From: Trichopus zeylanicus subsp. travancoricus
Taxonomy: Eukaryota; Streptophyta; Magnoliopsida; Dioscoreales; Dioscoreaceae
NCBI GenBank assembly: GCA_005019695.1
Contig: RXID01014522.1
Span: forward strand, 310,001-374,000
Reading direction: 5' to 3'
DNA length: 64,000 bases
Below are positions 1-10,651 of the stretch, in pieces. The notes under the pieces were generated by a model, which was not told where the DNA came from, searched no databases, and saw only the letters and a list, made by a program, of their open reading frames with translations. Position 1 is the stretch's first letter. The number at the start of each line of letters is the position of its first letter. The position numbers and the translations under genes are program-made.

Positions 1-124
1 AATTTTTTTGGTTTTGAAGTATTTCTATAGCCGACAAGTTGTAGGCGATAACTTCTTTGGTTTTGATAGAGTTATCCATGACTTACAAGGTTGGGTATAG
101 CTTTGAGAATCACATTGTCAACTA

Positions 125-440
125 TTTTTGGGATTGACTTGGTTGAAAGAGTGTATCGTCAACTAATTTTGGGGTTGACTAGCTTGAAGAATGCATTGTC
201 AACTGTTTCTGAGGTTAGCTAGCTTGAAGAGTACGTCACCAACTACTTCTAGGATTAGCTAGGTTGAAAGGACACTTTGTCAATGGCTTCTAAGATTGAC
301 TAACTTAAAGGGTATATTGTTAACAACTTCTGGGGTTGGCTAGATTGAAGGGTTCATCATCAATAGCTTCTAGTGTTGACTAGCTTAAAGGACTTATTAT
401 CAACAGCTTCTGGAGTTGACTAGCTTGAAGTGTGGCCGAT
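125..440. repeat. about 40-bp tandem array in LTR A
   Basis: About seven degenerate copies of a 40-bp unit, each with a GTTGACTAGCTTGAAG-like half and a GTCAACTACTTCTGGG-like half. The same unit occurs at 15,130-15,390 in the partner LTR and is expanded to about 30 copies at 52,880-54,140 in reverse orientation. Confidence 0.8.
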
Positions 441-1749
441 AGTTTTATACATATTATTGGTTGATTTCATTGATTTGGTAACATCACCAATGAGTTATAG
501 GGTTGAGTATAACTTTAAAGTGTGGCTGACAGCTTGAAGTGTATTGGCAATTAACGTCGATGGTTTGATAGCATCACTAATAGCTTATGGAGTTAGGTAT
601 AGTTTTAAAGTATTATCGACAGCTTTGAGTATGTTAGCAATTAATTTTTTTGATTTGGCAGTTTCACCAACAGCTTATGGAGTTGGGTATAGTTTTGAAG
701 TGTGACTAACAACTTGGAGTATTTTGGCAATTAACTTCTTTGATTTAGCAATGTCACTAATGACTTATGGAGTTGAGTATAACTTAAAGTGTGACTGACA
801 GTTTTGAGCATATTGGAGATTAACTTCGTTTGAATAAGGCATTGTGGCTTATTGATTAAGGCAGTTTAAGCCTACCTTAGTTTAGTTTGATTTGAAGCAT
901 TGTCAATGCTTTTGGGTTGGCTTAACTTGGAAGATGCAGTGTCAGTGACTTCAAGGGTTGACTAGTTTCGAAGTATGATCAATAGCTTTGAGAGTATTGG
1001 CAATTACTTCTTTTAGCTTGGTAGCATCACTAAAAACTTATGGAGTTGCATATAGGTTTGAAATATTGCTAAAGATTTTTATAGCACACCCAACAAGACT
1101 TAATTTGACTATATTTAGTTCTATTTGAACTAAGTTTGGTTTAGGTCAGGGTGGTAATATCACCCTTTGTTCATGGCCTTGGAGTATTATCGAGGGTTCA
1201 GCACATCCAGTGAGACTTGGTTTGACCCTATTTAGTTTTATCGAGACTAATATAGTTTAGGTCTAAGTTTGATTTCATTTAGCCTGTGTCAAGTTCGACC
1301 TTACATTGGACCTTTATCAAGTCTGGGTTTGCATAACTTTAGCTCAAGTTTAATTTCAATTTAGTTTAACTTGGTTTCTATTTAGGCTCAGCTTGGTTTA
1401 TTTCTGACTTGGTTTTGAGTTTGTCCTTTTAGTTTGAACTTGATTTAACCTAATTATGATTTGATTTTAGCTTAGTTCAATCTTGATTTAACTTGATTTT
1501 GAATTGACCTAACTTGAACCTGAATAAGGTTGAGTTTGAACTAATTTAATTTAGATTAACTCAGCCTAGACTTTGAGTCTAGCTTAATTTGGGTTTAGTC
1601 CAATTGTTTAATCAATTTAAATCCATTTGATCCAACTTGGTATTTATCCATTTGTTTTGGGTAAGTTACTTTACATTAATTAATTTAATTTGAGGGTCCT
1701 TGACTATTTATGATGATTTTAGATGAACCCATAGTTTAACTTCAAATGT

Positions 1750-2385
1750 GTGAACTTAAAGGTTGGCTTAGTTTGAAAGCTCAAAAGCTGGCTTAGTGCG
1801 AGTCCGAGGGCTAACTGGGTGCAAGTCCAAATATTGGCTTAGGTGCGAGCCTGAAAGCTGACTGAGTGCGAACCTAAAGGTTGGCTAAGTGCGTGCCTGA
1901 AGGATGGCTAGTTGCGAGCTTGAAGATTTGCTGAGTGCGAGCCCGAATGCTGGCTTGGATATGAGCTCCAAGACTAGCTGAGTGTGAGCCTGAATGTTGG
2001 CTTGGATGCGAGCCCAGAAGCTGGCTGAGTATAAGCCTAAAGGTTGGCTAGGATGCAAGCTTGAGGGCTGGCTGGGTGCAAGCCCAAAGGTTGGCTAAGT
2101 GTGACCTCGAAGGCTGGCTAAGTGTAACCCAAAGAGTGGCTAAGTGTGACCTCAAAGGCTGGCTAAGTGTGAGCTTGAAAGTTGACTATATGTGAGCTGA
2201 AGGCTAGCTTAGATGTGAGCTTGAAGGCTAACTGGGTGTGAGCCTGAAGGTTGACTAAGTGTGAGCCCAAAAGCTAACTGAGTGCTAGCCTGAAGGTTAA
2301 CTAAGATATGAGCTTGAAAGCTAGCTTGGATGCAAACTCGAAAGCTAGCTAAGTGCGAGTCTGAAGGTTGGTTTGTGGTAATGGA
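1750..2385. repeat. 23-24 bp tandem array in 3' LTR of A
   Basis: Roughly 26 degenerate copies of a unit containing AAGGCTGGCTGAGTGCGAGC. Copies carrying GGATGCGAGC in place of GTGCGAGC are one base longer. The array is homologous to the much longer one at 16,640-18,240 in the other LTR. Confidence 0.85.
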
Positions 2386-3099
2386 AACCCGCTATCTTCA
2401 AGGGGTCATGGGTGGCCACGAACAGTATTGAAAGTCTGTCATCTTTGAGTGGAGCCGCAGGTGACTATGGTAATGTTGAGAGTTTTCCATCTTCATTGCT
2501 ATCTTCGAGGCTGTGGATGGCTGCAACAGGGTCAAAGATTCATCGTCTTTATTGCTATCTTCATCACCATCTTTGAGGGACCGCGGGTGGTCACAACGAG
2601 GCCAAGAGTTTGCTATCTTTATTGCCATCTTCATCGCTATCCTTGAGGGGCTACGAGTAGTTGCGGTGTTGGTGGAGTTCCATCATCATGCTAAAAACCA
2701 TGGGTGATTGCAATGTTGAAAATTCTTCTTTTTTTGTTATTTTTGCCAAATTCTCTCTTTTTTTATACTTTTTTTCTCTTTTTTTTTTAAAAATAACTCC
2801 TTTTTTGTATTTTGCATTTTTTCTTTTCCCTCAAGCTCAAAACCTCTCTCCTATTTTGGTGAGATTTTTTTTCATTGCAAAAGTTTTTCATATTTTTTAT
2901 TCCCTTTTTTACTTCTTCATGCTCAAGCTTGAGACCCCCCTTTTGCCTTCTCATGAAGCATGACCGGGCCTGAGTGGCCTGATCTTCCTTTTCGACTAAA
3001 TCTGATTGTCTTTGGTGAGATCCGACCTTTCTCCTCTGGTGGTGAGGCAGAGTCCCACATCTGATGGTGGGATCTGACCAAATCTAGCCGGATCCGATC

Positions 3100-3780
3100 T
3101 AGATAGATCCGGTCCCCAATTGGCTTCAATTCTCAATGAGCTCCAAGCAATTGATGGTAGGGGCGTTTGGCGGAGCTAAGGTTGGAATGGAGATAAAGAT
3201 GACATAGGGTGCATGGAGGATGGTTGGTGGTGTGGGTGATGGGATCAGCTCATTGGTTCGAGCATTGGAGGCAGCTAGGAATAGAGATGCGGGCGTAGGC
3301 ATCATGGCCATCGGTGGTGTCAGATGGGGCGGTGAGGAGGTCGGAGAGGAGGACCCTAGGGTTGTCGTTGACGGCACAACGGGCAACGATCAAAATTTTT
3401 GAGTGATTTCCAATCCTCTTTTCCATTGTGTGGGAAATCGATTTGTAGGTTTGGTGGCACTCGAGGATGGTAAAGAGCTATGAGGATGTGATGAGGTCCA
3501 TGTGGAGATGGCTCGACAATGATGCGAGGCCAGGATGGGAGGTAGTCCAATGAGTAGCTAGGATTTGGGTCAGTGGTGGATGGCGGCCGATTGAGATGAG
3601 CCTACAGCATTGGGGAGGAGGAGAGTAGAGAAACACAGAAAAGAAGGAAAACCAAATACAAGATAAGATTTGATGACCTTTCTTGTTCTTGGCCTTGAAT
3701 TCTTCTCTTGCTTGAATGAATGCTCCAAGTACTAGTCTTTCTTCTAATTTTCTACTCTCTAATCTCTGATTTTGCATATT
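3100..3780 (-). other. GC-rich block of LTR A with broken reading frames
   Basis: This block is richer in G and C than the surrounding LTR and matches 18,990-19,640 in the partner LTR. In the element's sense it starts just downstream of the TATA-like box with MQNQRLESRKLEE and continues through proline- and histidine-rich frames broken near 3,480 and 3,370. It lies in predicted R/U5 transcript. I recognise no protein family, so it is probably leader rather than a gene. Confidence 0.4.
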
Positions 3781-3787
3781 TCATGGG

Positions 3788-3797
3788 TTTTAATAGG
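3788..3797 (-). promoter_or_regulatory. TATA-like box of 3' LTR A (degenerate)
   Basis: In the element's sense it reads CCTATTAAAA, about 0.9 kb from the LTR start. The partner LTR reads CCTATAAAAA at the equivalent place, so this copy has probably lost a base of the box. Inference from position and homology. Confidence 0.4.
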
Positions 3798-4700
3798 ACT
3801 CAAAGAGATGAAGTTTGGAACGAATCTCCTTTATTTGAATTTTTGAATGATGGATGTGGATGTAAACAAATATGAATATAGTTTATATATAGTTTGGATG
3901 AGCTTGTGAACAGATATGTATAAATCTATGTATTGTAGATTATGATAACTTAAAAGTTATACTCATCCTGGACATTAAAGTTATAGAGGGGTTATTTACA
4001 ATTTTTTTAAAAAATTAGACTAAATTATAATTTTATAAATTTCAAGAAATTTTTCTGCAAAAAGACTTATTTATAAAGTTTTAAAACTTGCAGGGTCCTT
4101 TTTGAATAAAAGTTAAATTTATTCATAAATAAAAATTTTTAAGAGACTTATTTATAAAATTAAAAAATTATAGGGGCTTATTTATAAATAAAAAAATTTG
4201 TAGGGGTTTATTTGCAAATCTTGGATTTCATGGGGACTAAATCATAATTATCGATCCTTTGAGCGACTTATTTGCAAATCCTAAATTTTGCAGAACCAAT
4301 TTGTAATTTTAGGATTTTATTGGATTTTTTCATAAAATTCTCATTCTAGGGACTGATTTGTAGGAAAATCTAGTCAAGGATCTTTCTATGAGGATTTATT
4401 TAATCCAGAGGCTTATTTGTAAATTTTTTATATTTTATCATTTTTGTCCTAAGTTTTAGATGAATTTTAGGCCTAATTATAATCCAAAAATCTAGCTCAA
4501 TCGATCCATTTGAATTAGTCCTATCTTGAGCTTGAATTTGTTAATGATTTAGGTTCAAATTGAGCTTAATTTTTGGCCAAACTTTAAGGCAATTTAAGTT
4601 TAACTGAGACCCACATTTGAGCCATAATTTAGTAACATACAAGCATCCATTTTCATCATATTTTAATTAATTTTGATTGTAACATAATTATCCCAAACAA

Positions 4701-4730
4701 ATTACCCCCTTTGTAGCCTCTTCTCAAGTT
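4701..4730 (-). other. polypurine tract of element A
   Basis: In the element's sense the stretch is purine-rich (GAGAAGAGG, then AAAGGGGG) and ends a few bases before the TGTTTGGG start of the 3' LTR. This is where plus-strand priming occurs in LTR retrotransposons. Element B has a matching tract at 33,251-33,277. Confidence 0.7.
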
Positions 4731-4799
4731 CTAGCGAGAGGAGAGGGTGCAAACAATTTTCAACTACTTACTCCTGTATCAACATTTTAGGAGTTAACT

Positions 4800-5225
4800 A
4801 TATGGGTTTGAATTGTCACATAAGAGTGGACTTAAATTACTATGTGATAGTAGACTTAGTTTGTTATATAGAAATAGACATAATTTGTCACGTGAAAGTA
4901 GACTTAGTTTGTTACATAAAAGTGAGCTTAGGTTGTCATGTGAAAATGGACTTGGTTTGTCATGTAAAAGTGGGCTTAGTTTGCCACGTAGAAGTGAAAT
5001 TAAGTTGTTACGTGAAAGTTGACTTGGTTTGTTACATAAAAGTGAATTTAGTTTGCTATATAGAAGTAGATTTAAGTTGTCACGTAGAAGTGGACTTAAT
5101 TTATTAAGTAGAAGTAGACTTAGTTTGTTATGCAGAAGTAGACTTAAGTTGCACATGAAAGTAGACTTGGTTTGCCATGTGAAAGTGGACTTAATATGCC
5201 ATGTAAATATGGGGTCAGTAACCAT
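4800..5225. repeat. 24-bp minisatellite between integrase and 3' LTR of A
   Basis: About 17 copies of a 24-bp unit such as GTGAAAGTAGACTTAGTTTG. Because 24 is a multiple of three and the unit lacks stops in some frames, it gives open frames with an eight-residue period on both strands (about 100 residues on plus, about 150 on minus). These are by-products, not genes. The same array stands at the same place in element B. Confidence 0.85.
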
Positions 5226-5229
5226 GCAA

Positions 5230-6460
5230 GGTGAATGGAGTTTTATGTTCATATTTTACCCCAAGAAACATGAAGCGCATGTTTAACTATGCATTTCTTT
5301 TTGAGAAAGTTGAATATTTTGTTATAAACAAAATATACACTTTTGGTTGTTATGGTGTTGCCCTCAGGTCTTACAGATAGTACCTTTTAAGGAATCAGCC
5401 ATTTATTGGTGGCATAAGTCTTTTCCCTTGTCATCAATTAATTGGTAGGATCCCTCTTTAAATATCTTTTTGACAATATCAAGGCATTTCTAATTATGCT
5501 CAAATTTACCTTTATTATTTTGGTTTGGGATTATGGATCTTTTCAGAATCATTTCTTTCTTATAGAATAACCTAAGTTGAGCCATATTTTTGTAAGCCTT
5601 GGTCATTTGTACTCAATATATTTTTTGGTTTTCTTGTGCTATGAGCCTTGTCTCGTCCAAAGAGTCTAGCTTGTCAAGGTGAAGATGAATATTATCTTTT
5701 CTTGTGATTTTTTCTTACAAAACAATCCTTAGAGAGGGGATTTTTACTTATAGTGGCAAGATTGCCTTAGTCCCATAGTACCTTAGCTAGCTTTTGGTGC
5801 CAGTCTTTCTTATTTATGACAACAACTTTCTTCAAGATCTTGGGTCTTGTTGAATGTCTCAACAAGTCCATTATCTTTGGTATTGTAGATGGATGAATAT
5901 TTCTAATCTATCTTATGATGATGTGTAAATCATCCTACCATGAAACTTTTAAAAGATAGTACATTATCAGAAACGATCCTTCGAGGGACAGTGAATTGGT
6001 ACAAATTTTTTTCTTGAAAGAAGCAAATAATAGCATCCACTTTTATCTCTTTCAATGGAATCGCTTCAGCCTACCGAGAGAAATAATCAGTTGCTGCTAG
6101 TATGAAGTGATGGCCTATAGAAGAATGTAGTTCGATTAGGCTAATGACATCTGTACCCTATACCTTGAATAGCCATGATGATACTATTAGATATAGAGGA
6201 CTTGGGTGTTGATGGATAAAATCACCATGAATTTGGCATAGGTGACATCTTCTCGCATATTCGATACAATCTCCTGTCATTATGGGCCAATGGTAGCTTA
6301 TATGTTTAATCTTCATTATTATTTTTGGGCTCGATTGATAAGCCCTACACACTCCAGAATGCACTTCATACACAACTTCTTTAGCCTTCTTGTCTGAGAG
6401 ATAGTACAAAAGTAGTTAATCGAAGGACCTTCTATAAAGAGTGTCATTGATAAGTAGAAA
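5230..6460 (-). pseudogene. integrase remnant of element A
   Basis: The zinc-binding part (6,158-6,409) reads EVHSGVCRAYQSSPK, then HISYHWPIMTGDCIEYARRC and HLCQIHGDFIHQHPSPL, matching the N-terminal domain of Ty3/gypsy integrases. The catalytic core follows toward lower coordinates: ATDYFSR, a stop where Trp is expected, AEAIPLKEIK, then IVSDN. The first two core acidic residues are therefore visible. Integrase joins the element's cDNA to host DNA. Stops and frameshifts are frequent, and the C-terminal part fades before the minisatellite at 5,225. Element B has a parallel remnant. Confidence 0.8.
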
Positions 6461-7480
6461 GCATGTGATCCTCTTTCTGAGTTATGTTCGTGTGGATTAT
6501 CTTTTGGGAGTTCTCCACTTTTAAGGTAGTTGGTGAATGGTATTCTCTAATTTGAGACCTGTTCTACTAGTTTAGATCTAGTCCTCTCATGTTTGATACT
6601 GAAGATTGAGTTCATTACTTGTTTACTATAAACTGTGATTAAAATTTCTCTTTGATCAGGGTTAGCCAATGTCTTGGCTAGTTTGGCTAAGGAGTCAGCT
6701 TTTGCATTGATGGACTGAGAAACCCTACTCATTTGAACATGAGGAATTTATCTTATAAGCTCTTGAGCCTTTTTCATGGTATTTCAGGAGCTCAAATATG
6801 TGAACTTTATATTTACCTTGGACTTGGTTAATAACTAGTTGTGAATCACCAAAAATATGTAGGCGTGATATTTCCATATTGAGGCTATTACTAGTCCTAT
6901 AATTAGAGACTCATATTCGGCTTCATTATTTGTGCATGATTTTGAGAGAAAATAGGAGTATCATAAAATGCCCCCATTCAGAGTGACATAAATGAGTCTA
7001 ATGCCTACTTTGATTTACGGAAGCTTTGCTCTGATCCCTGATTTAATGGATGATACTCCATTAAAGTATAGCTTCGAGTACGATTTTCCTTCTTGGACCA
7101 AAAGAATTTCTTCCTCAGGGGACTCGCAACTCAGAGAAGAATTGTCTGGTACTAGATGAGCTATGAGAAAATCAGTGAGGGCTTGCTCTTTGACCACTTT
7201 TTGGGGAGTGAACTTGATATTGTATTCCATGAGAATTAAAGCCCATTTTGCTAGTCTCCCAGTGAGTACAAGCCTAATTATTAGGTACTTTATGGGACAA
7301 CCTTTGATATGAAAATAACTTGATGAGAAAGCAAGTAAGGTCTTAGCTTCTTGACCATGTATATGAGCACCAAATAATACTTTTCAATGGAAGAATAGTT
7401 ATTTTTTTCCCCCATTAGCATTCTACTCAAATAGTAGAGTATACTTTCTTTATCCTCTTCATTACTCTGGGCAAGAAATG
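6460..7480 (-). pseudogene. RNase H region of element A
   Basis: This domain would remove RNA from the RNA-DNA hybrid during reverse transcription. Visible in order: a connector (KFTPQKVVKEQALTDFL), the start of RNase H reading LYFNGVSS where plant relatives have YFDGA, then TNNEAEYESLIIGL and FGDSQLVINQV, followed by a tail containing NAKADSLAKLAKTLANPDQ. The first catalytic Asp is replaced by Asn, while the Glu and the later Asp survive. Stop codons interrupt the frame. The NNEAEYE and DSQLV layout is typical of the RNase H of plant Ty3/gypsy elements. Confidence 0.8.
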
Positions 7481-8500
7481 CCCCTAGGGATCCTTCTATT
7501 GCTGTCGTATAGAGGATAAAGGGGTTTATCAGGCAGTAGCACTGCCAAAACTAGTGACTTTAGAATATAATGCTTGATCTCTTCAAAGGCCTATTGGCAG
7601 TCTTGATCCAAGATGAATAGTGTCCTTCTTCATCAACTTGGAAAAAGGTTTGCATTTTCTAGAGACATTTAAAATGAATCTTCTTATGTATGCGAGTCAG
7701 TCTTGAAATGACCTTAGTTGCTTTAAAGTACTGGGTGGTGGCATATCCAAGATAGCTTTAATCTTAGATCAATTGATCTCAATCCATTGATGTTTGAGAA
7801 TAAAGCCGAAAAATTTTCTTGATGATACCCCGAAAGCATACTTCATAGAATTCATCTCTAAGGCATATTTTTTTTAAGATGGTCAAATACCACTCTTAGG
7901 TCTTGGACGTGTTTGTCTTTGGACTTAGTTTTGATCACCAAGTCATTCACATAATATTCCATTAATTATTGTATGAGGTCATCAAAGATTTGAGTCATGA
8001 CCATTTGATAAGTGGTGCCTACATTCTTAAGTCTGAAGGGCATCACGGTGTTGTAGTAAATGCCAACTAGTATCCAGAAGGCCATATATTTCTAATCATT
8101 AAGATCCATCTTGATTTGATTATATCCTGAAAAATCATCCATGAGAGAGAATATCTTGAAACCGGCCATGTTGTCAATTATGATTTCCATTATTGAAAAT
8201 GGAAAATCATCTTTCAGGCATACTTTATTCAAGTCCCTACAATTCATATAAATGCAAATTTGGCCTTTTTTTTTTCTTGATTGGCATGATGCTTGCTACC
8301 CAATATGGGTATTTTTCCTCTCTGATAAGCCTGCTTCAATCAATTTCTTTATTTCTTCTATCACCTCTTGTTCTAGGTCAAATTTCATCTTCCTAGGTGC
8401 TTGTTTGATAGGGGAAAGCTTAGAATTGATGGCCAGCTTATGGACTACAACTTCAGGTTCCAGTCTAGGCATCTGCTTATAGCTCTATGTGAAATAGTCA
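7480..8500 (-). pseudogene. reverse transcriptase remnant of element A
   Basis: Conserved pieces in order: PIKQAPRKMKFDLEQEVIEEI and KKLIEAGL (the region before the fingers), the palm, then KYALEMNSMKYAFGVSS and LDMPPPSTLKQL, and the thumb/connection segment RFILNVSRKCKPFSKLMKKDT. The catalytic motif at 7,942-7,953 reads Tyr-Val-Asn-Asp instead of Tyr-Val-Asp-Asp. Frameshifts and stops occur throughout. Order and sequence agree with the reverse transcriptase of element B, confirming a shared family. Confidence 0.85.
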
Positions 8501-9490
8501 ATGTACTCTTAAGGCACTGCTTTGAGCTGAGTTTGGTTTTGCTCTAAAAGTTGAGTGTTAATAAAAGTCAGCTTGGGGTCCTCTTCTGAGCTTAGGTTAA
8601 TCTCCATTAGTTTATTGATTGTGGCTTGCTCACCATCCTCAAATTTTGTTGAAGCTTCTTTTGGTTTGGCAATTATTTCTTCACTAAGTGATTCATCATG
8701 TCCAGTGAGATTTGGGGAAGATTCATCTGAAGGTATTTCAATTGTATCATGCCCCCTTTCTTTTTGTTCTGATGGAATCCCATCGATGATGTCACCTTCT
8801 TGTGATGTTTGAAAAGTCACAGCCAACTCAGTGCACATGTCAAGAGGTATTAATACTATCTGATCATCCTAAATATCAAAGAGAGGTTCAATGGTAACTA
8901 TGAGACACGTGTAGGCACTTTTAGTAATATACCCTAGCCCTTTGGTGTTCTTGTTTCCTCTTTCAGGAATGTAAGCATGTTAGGGTGGATCCCATAAATT
9001 TTTGAAGAAATGACTTTTTTCTCTTTATTTATGGATGTCCATAGCTAGATTTATTGATTATCTAACAAAATTGTTTGAGAAATATTTAGGCATAACTACT
9101 GGTTGATGGTCATCATCATTTGCTAGATCTTTTATTGCTAGGATTTCATGTATGCCTGGAGTACAAGGGATTGCCTTATAAAATAGTATTTATTTTTCTT
9201 CTTTGTACCATGGAGGAATGTAGAAAGTCATTAATTCTACCATGACATTAATGCTCAACTCATTTAATGACTTAAACAAGCCCTTTGGAACTCTAATAAT
9301 AAGGAGCGTATTTTTTTTATTTGACTTTCGTTATCATCTTCATCAAAAGTATAACCACCTAGGTAAATTTGTGAGGCTTTTTTATCTAAAGAGGCTCGAT
9401 CAGAATCACTTTCTAGGTGAGGAGGAGCAAAGATCAAGCTTGCAATCTTTTACTTTAATTGATTGATTGAAGCAAACCCCTATTAGCATT
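8500..9490 (-). pseudogene. protease-RT linker of element A
   Basis: A 109-residue open stretch (8,509-8,838) is acidic and rich in Ser and Glu (IPSDESSPNLTGHDESLSEE) with no recognised domain. It leads, through a stop, into the reverse transcriptase. The rest of the interval to the protease is stop-rich but colinear with 28,230-29,150 of element B. It is best read as the spacer between protease and reverse transcriptase in the polyprotein. Confidence 0.6.
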
Positions 9491-10100
9491 GGATCTCTAA
9501 TAGTATTTTGCATCATTATAATGTACCTCATGAAGATCAGAAGGGTGTATATCTCCATTAATTTGGTGTTCTTCACCATCCTTGAAGTATTTGAAACATT
9601 GGTGTAGGGTTAATGGAACATCATGTAGCAATGGCCTCCCTAGTAGTGCTTTGTATGATGCATCAGTATTGAACATATAAAACTTGGCATCTGTCATCAA
9701 ATCGCCTACTTTCAAAGGGATAGTTAAGGCTCCCAGATCTCTTTGGTCATTCTAATTAAACCCTTGTATGGTTATAATCTCGAAGGACAAGTGGCACACA
9801 TCCAAAGTTAGAGCACTTAGAGTTTGAAGAGTCATTAAATTGATTAAAGAACTTAGGTCAATCAGGATGTGATTGATTTTGATCCCATTGCTATTCCTTA
9901 TAACATATAATGGTTTGTTGTGGTCAACTGTTCTAGCTACTAGGTCATTATCTGTGAAGGTGATGGCGGAAGTTTGGTGTGCACATAAGAACTCCTTCTT
10001 CTTCTCTTCAGCAAAGTATGCTTGTTAGTTGGTTGAATTCTGCAAGATATGCACTAGTGTATCCTTGAGTTCTTGTGACATCATCAAGGCATCAAACACA
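9490..10100 (-). pseudogene. aspartic protease (retropepsin) remnant of element A
   Basis: The segment contains ILIDLSSLINLM, at the place where the catalytic D-[ST]-G loop and hydrophobic strand would be. It continues LDVCHLSFEIITIQ and then the C-terminal half KFYMFNTDASYKALLGRPLLH, a strong signature of plant Ty3/gypsy proteases. The Gly of the active-site triplet is missing. The protease would mature the Gag-Pol polyprotein. Stops separate the pieces. A matching copy lies at 27,600-28,210 in element B. Confidence 0.75.
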
Positions 10101-10620
10101 CTCAACATAGTAGGGATCTTCTTACGATGGGCTGATATTACCACCTTTTTGAGTGCAAGTTCAACTTGAGAAGGCTCAACACCCTCATTTATCTAAATTT
10201 TCCTTTTCTTATCCCTGGAGATATTCTTATCCCTAGACATTGGACCTTGTCTCAGAGGTAACACCTTTCCAACTCAAAGTTATACTTGATTTGCTCTCCT
10301 TAGTTAAAACTTGGTATCATAAGACCAACAAAGTTCATCTTTGGAATCACTTCCGAGGCTAATCATGCGGCAAAAAATACAGGACTCTTGCCCTCAGTCA
10401 ATAGTATCTTGTATGTTATTGGAAGATGTAACTAGTTGATAATCATCCCATTCAACATTAGGCATGTGAGGCTTCCTTGTAAAAAGATCTTCAGAAACTC
10501 TCTGGATGAACCCTTCTATTTCTTTTATTGGTATAACCTTCTTTACGACTTTATATTTAAGATGTCTCTTTTGTGAATGTCTAGATTGGCTTGATTATGG
10601 ATATTTAGATTGATTTTTTT

Positions 10621-10651
<31 letters not shown>

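Larger units (their letters stand above)
1..4699 (-). repeat. 3' LTR of element A (partial)
   Basis: It is colinear with the LTR at 14,371-20,555. Both contain, from left to right, about 40-bp repeats with GTTGACTAGCTTGAAG, a TAGTTTGGT-rich stretch, a 23-bp array, a pyrimidine-rich tract, a GC-rich block and an AT-rich U3-like end. It is shorter than its partner, mainly because its 23-bp array is about 0.6 kb rather than 1.6 kb and because its 3' end lies outside the window. The outer end at 4,692-4,699 reads CCCAAACA, the complement of the family start TGTTTGGG, and is preceded in the element's sense by a polypurine tract. Confidence 0.85.

Noticed and set aside
4794..5252. 152-codon minus-strand frame and overlapping plus-strand frames
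   Set aside because: They are translations of a 24-bp minisatellite in which the unit has no stop. The same occurs in element B and nothing else suggests a gene.
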